Source: Azoarcus sp031546845
GTDB taxonomy: Bacteria > Pseudomonadota > Gammaproteobacteria > Burkholderiales > Rhodocyclaceae
Assembly (NCBI GenBank): GCA_031546845.1
Contig: JAVBJT010000035.1
Coordinates: 21,198 to 85,197 of the forward strand
Length of the DNA: 64,000 nucleotides
Direction: 5' to 3'
Shown: positions 57,662 through 64,000 of the stretch, in pieces
Layout: every line of letters starts with the position of its first letter
How positions within the stretch are numbered: the first letter of the stretch is position 1
Translations under genes and position numbers: made by a program
The notes under the pieces: model-generated
The model's database searches: none
The model's input: the letters and a program-made list of their open reading frames with translations, nothing else
Told to the model about the DNA's origin: nothing

Positions 57662-58743
57662 ATCCGACATTAAGCTTCGATGAGCCGCAACCCGTTTCGA
57701 CCATTGCGCCAAAGATGGCCTCACCGACTCCGGCTGCCCTGGCGCCCATCGCCGCCGCCGACAAGCGCATCGTCAATGGCCATGCCGACATCAACCAGCT
57801 CGCGCCCTTCAAGTACCCCTGGGCGTGGGAATATTTTCTCAAGGCCAACCGCAACCACTGGACGCCACTGGAAATCAACATGGCCCAGGACGTGCATGAC
57901 TACCACCACAAGCTCACGCCCGCCGAGCGCCATGTCTTCGAGAACGTGCTGGCCTACCTGACCACCTCCGACATTCTCGCCATGCGCAACATCGGCCTGG
58001 CGGTGATGGAAAAGATGAGCGCCCCGGAACTGCAGATTTACCAGGCGCGGCAGGTTTACGAGGAAGCGCTGCACACCTGGACCTACCAGCATTGCATCGA
58101 AACGCTCAATCTCGATCAGGGCGAAATCTACAACCGCTACCGCGTCGTCCCGGAAATCCACGGCAAGATCGCGCTGGCCAATCGGCGGCTGGAACACATC
58201 CTGCACTCCGACCAGGACCTTACCGACCGGGACAATCTGCACGCGTTCGCGCTGTCCTACCTCTTCTTCGCCGCCATCTTCGAGGGCTGCTGGTTCTACA
58301 ACGGCTTCTCGCCAATCTTCGCGCTGCAGCGGCGCGGCCTCATGAAAGGCACGGCCGAACAGTTGCAGTACATCATGCGTGACGAAGTCATGCACTGCGG
58401 CTTCGGCATCCGTGTCGTGCGCCAGTTGCTGGCGGAAGAAAATCTCCAACTCGACCCCACCGCCGTCGCCGCCCTGTGGGAAGAGTGCGAGGCGGCCGAA
58501 GCCGCCTACGCGCGCTACGTGCTGCGCGAGCCCATCCTCGGCTACTCGGCCGACCTGCACATCGGCCAGTTCCGCCACATCGCCAACCGCCGCGCCCGCC
58601 AGCTCGGCATGGCCGAACCTTATCCCGGCGCGGCCAACGTACTGCCCTGGCTGGACGAGCAGGTGAATCTGCGCAAGGAGAAGAACTTCTTTGAAACGCG
58701 GGTTACCGAATACCAAACTGGCGGAGCCTTGGCGTGGGATTGA
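57658..58743 (+). CDS. nrdB: Class I ribonucleoside-diphosphate reductase, beta (radical) subunit
   Basis: The 361-residue subunit holds the di-iron site and radical. Ligands appear as TSDILAMR (Asp), EEALHTWTYQH (Glu and His, with the radical tyrosine four residues on), the Glu in AIFEGCWFY, and RDEVMHCGFG (Glu and His). The tyrosine at the normal radical site suggests an ordinary class Ia Fe-Tyr enzyme. The start is taken as the GTG overlapping the nrdA stop; an ATG at 57715 is an alternative. The first about 40 residues are low-complexity. Confidence 0.92.
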   Translation: MNPTLSFDEPQPVSTIAPKMASPTPAALAPIAAADKRIVNGHADINQLAPFKYPWAWEYFLKANRNHWTPLEINMAQDVHDYHHKLTPAERHVFENVLAYLTTSDILAMRNIGLAVMEKMSAPELQIYQARQVYEEALHTWTYQHCIETLNLDQGEIYNRYRVVPEIHGKIALANRRLEHILHSDQDLTDRDNLHAFALSYLFFAAIFEGCWFYNGFSPIFALQRRGLMKGTAEQLQYIMRDEVMHCGFGIRVVRQLLAEENLQLDPTAVAALWEECEAAEAAYARYVLREPILGYSADLHIGQFRHIANRRARQLGMAEPYPGAANVLPWLDEQVNLRKEKNFFETRVTEYQTGGALAWD

Positions 58744-58796
58744 GCTGGCTGAATGCATAAGCTGATACCGCCAGGTGCGATGCGCCCTATTTCGCA

Positions 58797-59136
58797 CACC
58801 GCGAGCTGATTCTCGGCAGCCAGAAAAGCGGCAAGTCGCGCCGCGCCGAGCGTACGGGGCGGAGAAGCGCCGCGCCACGACACACGCATTGCCGAGATGG
58901 ATTTCGGCGCTTGGGAAGGGCGGGCGTGGAGCGACATTGCGCGCCCGGAATTCGATACGTGGATACAGGATTTCGCCAACATCCCCGCGGGCGGCCAGGG
59001 CGCGCTGTGGGTAACGCCTGCGGGCGTAATCCGTGCCGCCGGACTCGTACATGCCGGAGTGCGCGGCATCGACTCGGCCGACCAGTGGCCGACGGGGGCG
59101 ATTGTGTTTGGCGAATTGGTGTTGCTCGAACCTTGA
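58797..59136 (+). pseudogene. Fused, decayed remnant of cobalamin genes (CobU N-terminus and CobC middle/C-terminus)
   Basis: Just after nrdB the sequence reads HRELILGSQKSGKSRRAER in one frame (58797-58853), the P-loop of adenosylcobinamide kinase CobU. Then, one base shifted, IAEMDFGAWEGRAWSDIARP (from 58888) reads as alpha-ribazole phosphatase CobC. It ends LWVTPAGVIRAA, where the second catalytic His of a functional THAGVIR motif has become Pro. Large parts of both genes are missing. The remnant lies 50 bp behind nrdB in the unit controlled by the B12 riboswitch. There is no gene between it and the next riboswitch. Confidence 0.8.
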
Positions 59137-59279
59137 TGAATGAAGGCTTTAAGGCTCGCGCTGCCTTTGGAGCTTGCACCCGATATTTGCAGCGGAAGAC
59201 CCGCTTTCTATTTGAAAGCCGGCGGCCGTGTTTCCTCCTTTCTGAAACCACGCCATCCCCCTATAATCCTGCGGATCGT

Positions 59280-59475
59280 CATTGGGGAGTAACCATCCTC
59301 GCCCCCCTCGCAACCGGCAATCGGTTGCGGCTTTAGAGGAATCCACGTCAACAGACTTGAAGCCCTGGCTTCATGGTGTGGATGGCCCGATATCTTCCGG
59401 TATCGGTAGCCCGGTGAGACCTTTGGCCACGACGCGCTTACCCTTGCCGGGCGAGTTCGTGTCGTTGCGCCAATG
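59280..59475 (+). promoter_or_regulatory. yybP-ykoY (manganese) riboswitch
   Basis: The conserved TTGGGGAGTAACC (59282-59294) and TGAGACCTTTGGCC (59415-59428) loops flank an internal CGTCAACA, the pattern of the manganese-sensing yybP-ykoY aptamer. CATTGG (59280-59285) pairs with CCAATG (59470-59475) to close the outer stem. The following gene is a cation exchanger, which fits manganese or calcium homeostasis. Confidence 0.85.
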
Positions 59476-59503
59476 GTTTTCTGCTCGCCCGGCTTGAAAA
59501 AAT

Positions 59504-60511
59504 ATGCTTACCGCTTTGTTGTTCTTGCTTTCAGCCGGCGCGATCTATCTTGCCTGCGAATACTTCGTAAACGGCGTGGAATGGCTCGGCCGGAAACTCG
59601 ACCTGGGCGCCACCGCCACCGGCACAATCCTGGCCGCCTTCGGCACAGCGTTACCGGAAAGCGCGGTGACTTTCGTCGCCGTGGTTCTCGGGAATTCGCC
59701 CGAGCAGAAAGACGTCGGTGTCGGCGCGGCGTTAGGTGGCCCCCTGGTTCTCGCCACTGTCGCTTACGCCGTGGTGGGAATGGCGCTGTGGATGAACCGC
59801 CACCATCTGCAACGTACCGACAACATGGTGCGCGTGGAGTATGGCCGCCTGGCACGGGATCAGTCGTGGTTCCTCGCCATCTTTGTAGTGAAGTGCGCGC
59901 TGGGCTTGATCGCGTTCGCATTCAAACCCTGGTTGGGGGTGCTCTTCCTCGCAGCCTATGGCGTGTATGTGTGGCACGAGCTGAAAAACTCGGACACCGC
60001 GCCCGAGGAAGAAGAACTTGAGCCGCTGAAATTCCAACCCAAGGCGGAGAACCCCACGTTATGGTGGGTGGTGGCGCAAACGGTATTGGCACTGATCGTC
60101 ATCGCGTTTGCGTCGCACACCTTCGTCAATCAGCTCGAAGCCATCGGTGCGGCGTTGCAGTTATCGCCACATCTGGTAGCGCTGCTGCTGAGCCCGGTGG
60201 CCACCGAACTGCCGGAAATCATGAATGCGCTGATCTGGGTACGCCAGGGCAAAGAGCGGCTGGCCCTGGCCAACATCTCGGGCGCGATGATGATCCAGGC
60301 CACGATTCCCAGTGCACTCGCCCTGTTCTGTACGCCCTGGCTGTTCGATGCGCCATTGATGCTGGCGGGGGTACTCACCGGCGCCGCCATCGTTTACTTG
60401 TGGTGGCTGTTCCGGCGCGGGCGCGTGGATTCTCGCTGGCTGATACCGGTGAGCCTTTTCTACGGGGTGTTCGCTGGCTATATCGCGTGGTACTACGCTC
60501 ACCATTTATAA
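59504..60511 (+). CDS. Sodium:calcium antiporter-family (CaCA) cation exchanger under a Mn riboswitch
   Basis: The 335-residue inner-membrane exchanger has two CaCA alpha-repeats. The first is ILAAFGTALPESAVTFVAVV with GAALGGPLVL, the second LLLSPVATELPEIMNALIWV with NISGAMMIQATIPS. The pore prolines and glutamates (ALPES and ELPEI) are kept. Ten to eleven membrane helices are expected, with an acidic central loop (DTAPEEEELEP). The riboswitch directly upstream suggests export of manganese, though the family usually carries calcium. Confidence 0.85.
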   Translation: MLTALLFLLSAGAIYLACEYFVNGVEWLGRKLDLGATATGTILAAFGTALPESAVTFVAVVLGNSPEQKDVGVGAALGGPLVLATVAYAVVGMALWMNRHHLQRTDNMVRVEYGRLARDQSWFLAIFVVKCALGLIAFAFKPWLGVLFLAAYGVYVWHELKNSDTAPEEEELEPLKFQPKAENPTLWWVVAQTVLALIVIAFASHTFVNQLEAIGAALQLSPHLVALLLSPVATELPEIMNALIWVRQGKERLALANISGAMMIQATIPSALALFCTPWLFDAPLMLAGVLTGAAIVYLWWLFRRGRVDSRWLIPVSLFYGVFAGYIAWYYAHHL

Positions 60512-60554
60512 GCTTGGTTAAGCAATCGATTCGACCGAGACGTTGCGCGCCGAA

Positions 60555-61601
60555 TTAGGGTGTGTGGGCGCTAAATGCCCGATAGTGCGGCCAACCTCCC
60601 GACCGGTACCAAGCGATGGTGTCACGGATGGTTTCTTCGACCGGACGAAAGGAGAGTCCGAGTTCGAGTTCGCTTTTGCTGCTATCGAAGCGTGTTCGGC
60701 CAGCCTCGCGTGCCATAAGTCGCACGGTCGCAAGGCTGAGCAGAACCGGCTCGCCGGTGATCCGTGCGTAGCACTCCTGAATCCCGGCGATGACGTAGAG
60801 AAGAGGGAAAGGAATTGCCCGTGTCGGCACCTCCACCCTAGCGATGCGGCCGATCAATGGAATCAGTTCACGCATCGTCATATGCCGGCCTGCAACAAGG
60901 TAGCGTTCGCCGCACCGGCCTTGCTCGGCGGCGGAAATTTCCGCCACGGCCACATCACGCGCATCGACCACCGAAAAGCTGCCAGGAACCAGGCCCGGCA
61001 ACTTTCCGCGCATGGTGTCCAGCGCCACCTGGCCGGCAGAAGTTGGCCCGATGTCGCCCGGCCCCCACATCCAACCAGGCAGAATGAAGCAGGCCATCAT
61101 GCTTGGATGGGCGGCAAGAAAAGCGGCCACTTCCCGATCGGCAAGAATTTTACTGCGGTAGTAATCGTCGGCAGCCGTCAGATCGCGCTCGGATGTCTCG
61201 TCGATGAGCGCCCCCACCGGACCATTCAACACGGCGACGGAGGATGTCTGGACAAAGCGGCGAACCCCTGCGTCATAAGCGGCTCGGATCAGCGCCGCCG
61301 TGCCATCGACGTTGATGCTCTTCAATGCTTCCCGGTGGCGGCCTCCCTTGTAGCTGTCGCGGAAGAAGGCGGCCGTATGGAACACCACGTCGCAGCCCAC
61401 CAGGGCCGGCGCAAAGTTCGTAACCCATGCCATATCGCCCAACACGACTTCGATGCCGTCCAAATCGGCAAATTGCTCGGCAGCTTTCTTGCGCGTGCGC
61501 ACCAACGCTTTTACGCGCACCCCTCGGTCAACAAGCGCACGCACCAGATTGTTCCCAAGCAAACCGGTTGCGCCGGTCACGAATGCGGTTTTGATCGTCA
61601 T
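60555..61601 (-). CDS. NAD-dependent epimerase/dehydratase-family (extended SDR) protein
   Basis: The 348-residue protein begins with TAFVTGATGLLGNNLVRAL (TGxxGxxG NAD motif), then VFHTAAFF, VQTSSVAVLNG and the YYRSK catalytic tyrosine-lysine pair, followed by LPGWMWGPGD. It resembles dihydroflavonol-4-reductase-like SDRs. It diverges from the TetR gene across an 86-bp palindromic region, so it is probably that regulator's target. Substrate unknown. Confidence 0.88.
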   Translation of the reverse strand: MTIKTAFVTGATGLLGNNLVRALVDRGVRVKALVRTRKKAAEQFADLDGIEVVLGDMAWVTNFAPALVGCDVVFHTAAFFRDSYKGGRHREALKSINVDGTAALIRAAYDAGVRRFVQTSSVAVLNGPVGALIDETSERDLTAADDYYRSKILADREVAAFLAAHPSMMACFILPGWMWGPGDIGPTSAGQVALDTMRGKLPGLVPGSFSVVDARDVAVAEISAAEQGRCGERYLVAGRHMTMRELIPLIGRIARVEVPTRAIPFPLLYVIAGIQECYARITGEPVLLSLATVRLMAREAGRTRFDSSKSELELGLSFRPVEETIRDTIAWYRSGGWPHYRAFSAHTP

Positions 61602-61609
61602 GATTAAAA

Positions 61610-61676
61610 ATCACTTGAAATTCAAATATCGATTGATATTTTAACAGCAATATCCGATCTTTGAAATTCAAGTGAT
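61610..61676. promoter_or_regulatory. Palindromic operator region between the SDR and TetR genes
   Basis: ATCACTTGAA (61610-61619) is inverted at TTCAAGTGAT (61667-61676). TTGAAATTCAA occurs at 61615-61625 and again at 61661-61671. AATATC-GATT-GATATT forms a central palindrome at 61625-61640. The AT-rich gap lies before both start codons, the usual site for TetR autoregulation and control of the neighbour. Confidence 0.75.
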
Positions 61677-61687
61677 ATCCTGAACTC

Positions 61688-62326
61688 ATGAGCGCCCCCA
61701 CGCGAAAACGACTTACCCGCGAAGAAAGTCAGGCACAGACGCGCGAACACTTGCTGGCCGCGGCCAAACGCTTGTTCGTAAGCCAGGGTTTTGGCGCAGC
61801 CTCGATCCGCGACATCACGACAGAAGCCGGCTACTCGCAAGGCGCTTTCTATTCAAACTTTTCATCCAAGGAAGCGGTACTACTGGAGCTTCTCGGACAG
61901 CACATGGAAGAAGAGGCGCGGCAACTTTCCAATGTACTGGCGCCGCATGAAACACCCGGCGAAAACGCTCTGGCACGCTTGGACCGTTGGGCGGCAACCC
62001 TCAACAGTGATGCGGACTGGTCGATGCTGGCGGTTGAGCTGCAGTTGCACGCCAATCGCAGCGCGGCCTTTGCGGAGAGTTATCTTGCCGTTCGCTCCAG
62101 GCATCAAAAACGCCTGGGAGCATTCGTCGCCCATCTCTTTGAGGAACTGAATCTCGTTCCGCCAGCGCCGCCGGAAGATTTAGCCGCCGGTTTCATGGCG
62201 CTCGCGCATGGACTTGCAGTGGGGCGCGGGGCTGGCGGCCCCGACCCGGCCGGCAAGCTCATCATGGTGTTTTTACGTGGGCTCTTGGCTGACGCGCAGC
62301 CTGTGGGGCGACGCGCCGGCAAGTAA
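61688..62326 (+). CDS. TetR-family transcriptional regulator
   Basis: The 212-residue regulator has a TetR helix-turn-helix at about residues 14-60: REHLLAAAKRLFVSQGFGAA, then RDITTEAGYSQGAFYSNFSS and KEAVLLELL. The C-terminal ligand domain is variable. It diverges from the SDR gene and probably represses that gene and itself until a ligand binds. Confidence 0.9.
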   Translation: MSAPTRKRLTREESQAQTREHLLAAAKRLFVSQGFGAASIRDITTEAGYSQGAFYSNFSSKEAVLLELLGQHMEEEARQLSNVLAPHETPGENALARLDRWAATLNSDADWSMLAVELQLHANRSAAFAESYLAVRSRHQKRLGAFVAHLFEELNLVPPAPPEDLAAGFMALAHGLAVGRGAGGPDPAGKLIMVFLRGLLADAQPVGRRAGK

Positions 62327-62533
62327 ACCCGCAAAGCCCGTCACCGTTTGACCGTCACTCGGCCCAGGCTAGTGCGCCGAGGTACGCAGGCCCGCATCAA
62401 GCAGGCTTACTCTTCATACAAAACCATAAGGTGAAAACCGGCTCTGGTTCTCAATGCGCGCAGCTGTCGTATGGCCTAGATCCTTGAAGGCGCCAATGGC
62501 ATCCAAGCACTTGAACTGATTTGTGCCTGCCAA

Positions 62534-62588
62534 AGAGCACACCGAGCAAGCAATCGGCGCTTGCCGTATGCCCTGCTCGGTGCGCTCT
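62534..62588. terminator. Long hairpin between convergent TetR and zinc-ribbon genes
   Basis: AGAGCACACCGAGCA pairs with TGCTCGGTGCGCTCT, 14 of 15 positions, around a 25-nt loop. It lies between two converging stop codons (62326 and 62606). No strong T-run follows, so it could end transcription in both directions or act in RNA stability. The other 200 bp of the 62327-62605 gap show nothing. Confidence 0.5.
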
Positions 62589-62605
62589 CTAGCTACAGGC
62601 CGCTT

Positions 62606-62908
62606 CTACGCGGCAGGGGCCGTTTCCTGACCACACTGGGCGCAAAAGCGTGCCTGTGGCGCTAGTGGCGTACCGCAGCCTTTGCAAGTGGTAGGTTGCA
62701 ACGATGTCCCACAGCGCTGGCAGAAGCGGTTACCCGGCTGGTTTGGTGCCGCGCACTGAGGACAGGAGAGACTGGGCGCACTGGCCGGGGGCGGCGGCGG
62801 GTAGCCCGGCGGCAAACCGTGCCCACCGCCATGACCACCACCGTGGCCCCCGTAATAGCCGCCGCGACCTTGGTGACCGCCCATTAACAAACGTTCGAGC
62901 CATCCCAT
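62606..62908 (-). CDS. Small protein with a glycine/histidine-rich stretch and two zinc ribbons
   Basis: The 100-residue protein has a low-complexity GGHGGGHGGGHG segment at about 18-31, a proline stretch, then two CxxC zinc ribbons: CPQCAAPN with CQRCG, and CKGCGTP with CAQCG. CGGAGGTAAC lies before the ATG. Such double zinc-ribbon proteins are frequent and unstudied; metal binding is likely. Confidence 0.82.
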   Translation of the reverse strand: MGWLERLLMGGHQGRGGYYGGHGGGHGGGHGLPPGYPPPPPASAPSLSCPQCAAPNQPGNRFCQRCGTSLQPTTCKGCGTPLAPQARFCAQCGQETAPAA

Positions 62909-63864
62909 GACGTTACCTCCGCGTTGTCGTTGATCACGGAGGTAGTAAAATCCCTGTAGTTACTTCAGGGTCAAGGCTCGGATACGCGCAGTTACACTGC
63001 GATGTATCAGGCGCGCTTTGCATTTGATAACCAAGAGTGGAGCCCCCCCGTGAACACCATAAGGCGGGGATTTTCTGTGGAGTTTTGGGGACTTTTGCGG
63101 TGGAGCGGGTGAAGAATGTCGCGGTCAACCTCTAACTTGTTAAAAACAAACGAGGTTCTTCTGCATCGCCGTACGGCAATGGACAGAATTGAGGACTAGT
63201 TTATGCCGTTTGTTCTTCTACAGCCACCGCTTCCATCATATTCAGGCTATCTCTCCGCCATTACACAGCGCTCCGACACAACGAAAAATCGGCGTCCTTG
63301 CCCGCCAACGAACAGCCGTGAGTTACGGATGTCGGCATTTGGCCAAATTTAGCCTCCTGAGGTAGCGGGCAATTCTGTCTGGGAGCGCAATTTGTGAGTG
63401 CCGTGAGAGAGCCTTTTCCGGATAGCCCCATTGCCCCTTACGAACCCTTCTGTTGCCCTTGCCGTTTAGACAGCAATGGGGCTGACATCGTGAATCTCCA
63501 TCTCTTGGTCGAGACTTCAACTTCACATGACCGTCGTATAGGTCAAACCCTTGGAGTCCCCCGGCAAAGCCGGAGGATTTCCTCAATGATTAATACATAG
63601 ATCCGCCGTCCAGGGCAGGCACGGCTCAATCTCGACAATGACCTCAAAATAAAAGTATCCGTCAATAATTTGACAGAAAGTATCATCATCCCACATCATT
63701 CGCCGGCTCTTTGTCATACATAAATAACATCAATCAATGACGGCGCACTCAGTACTCCCTGAAAACCGGCCGCATACCCCCCGACCGCCCCCGTTCGGTC
63801 ACGTCCTCGCACGCACCGCCGCTCCTGCCCCCTGCCTCCAAACACCTTTTGCGGAGACTCCCGC
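62909..63864. other. About 950 bp without a recognisable gene
   Basis: Only short frames without ribosome sites are present. A hairpin CCGGC-AAA-GCCGG with extended CC/GG pairs lies at 63557-63577 and is followed by TTT. The VgrG promoter should lie in the last 200 bp. The tract may be the relic of lost genes, but no family can be named. Confidence 0.5.
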
Positions 63865-64000
63865 ATGAACCGCACCCTCAACGCGCTCACCCCCCTAGGA
63901 GAAGCCCTCCGCTTTGACTCTCTGACCGGTCGCGAAGAACTCTCCCGCCTCTTTGAATTCAGCCTCACCCTCAAGAGCGAACAACGCGACATCGACCCTG
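63865..64000 (+). CDS. vgrG: VgrG-type type VI secretion spike protein, 3' end cut off by the window
   Basis: The first 45 codons read MNRTLNALTPLGEALRFDSL, then GREELSRLFEFSLTLKSEQ, the N-terminal domain start shared by VgrG (TssI) proteins. GGAG lies before the ATG at 63865. VgrG trimers form the puncturing tip of type VI secretion systems and often carry or load toxins. The rest lies outside the window. Confidence 0.8.
   Translation, partial: MNRTLNALTPLGEALRFDSLTGREELSRLFEFSLTLKSEQRDIDP

Noticed and set aside
57721..59052. 443-codon minus-strand frame opposite nrdB
   Set aside because: Shadow of nrdB and the cob remnant, with no ribosome site or domain.
60543..61607. 354-codon plus-strand frame opposite the SDR gene
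   Set aside because: The opposite strand shows a complete SDR with TGxxGxxG and YxxxK; the plus frame has neither motif nor signals.
63098..63120. TGGAGCGGGTGAA resembling the 3' end of a glycine tRNA (minus strand)
   Set aside because: The match ends after about 13 nt, and no anticodon or D arm can be folded from the neighbouring sequence.

Overview
This 64 kb window is a high-GC betaproteobacterial chromosome segment. The gene order pilMNOPQ-aroK-aroB-dgt-gltBD, diverging from a PBP1a gene that is followed by cyaY, lptM and lysA, is typical of Rhodocyclales and Nitrosomonadales relatives. The genus cannot be fixed from the sequence alone.

Layout. Positions 1-24.5 kb are core genome: the end of acetate kinase, a TauE/SafE permease, glutamate synthase (gltBD), dgt, aroB, aroK, the type IV pilus assembly operon pilMNOPQ, mrcA (PBP1a), cyaY, lptM-lysA, and a nitrogen-controlled torF-glnK-amtB operon with a visible sigma-54 promoter and an upstream NtrC-type dyad. 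A LysE-type exporter, ubiK and the start of comM follow.

At 25,405-42,107 a complete 16.7 kb Tn7-like transposon sits inside comM. It has TGTGAATTCCA terminal repeats, a perfect 5-bp target duplication (GCGGC), arrays of TnsB-site-like repeats at both ends, and an overlapping tnsA-tnsB-tnsC-tniQ-zinc-ribbon operon at the right end. A TnsE-like gene lies alone at the left end. Removing the element and one duplication restores a 503-codon comM frame exactly. The cargo looks like a defence or nucleotide-modification island. It holds a thymidylate-synthase-fold gene with phage pyrimidine-hydroxymethylase signatures, paired with an alpha-glutamyl/putrescinyl-thymine-pyrophosphorylase-like gene. 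It also holds an XRE regulator diverging from a DUF4031 gene and a possible uracil-DNA-glycosylase-like gene, a HigB/HigA-ImmA toxin-antitoxin pair, a histidine phosphatase, an NlpC/P60-like hydrolase, two unknown small genes, and a decayed second copy of the 3' end of the zinc-ribbon transposition gene.

Positions 42.1-50.4 kb hold the 3' part of comM, a YidB-family gene and a seven-gene operon (ACP, COG4648 membrane protein, AMP-ligase, hotdog dehydratase, LpxL-like acyltransferase, LolA-like carrier, MMPL exporter). This operon resembles half of an aryl-polyene-type cluster, with no ketosynthase or ketoreductase in view. Next come a DUF411 protein, a saccharopine-dehydrogenase-like protein and three small unknown genes.

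Positions 54.5-60.5 kb are rich in RNA control. A cobalamin riboswitch precedes B12-independent class I ribonucleotide reductase genes (nrdAB), which are followed by a fused, decayed remnant of cobalamin genes. A yybP-ykoY (manganese) riboswitch then precedes a CaCA-type cation exchanger. The window ends with an SDR gene and a divergent TetR regulator sharing a palindromic intergenic region, a double zinc-ribbon protein, about 950 bp without a gene, and the first 45 codons of a VgrG-like type VI secretion spike.
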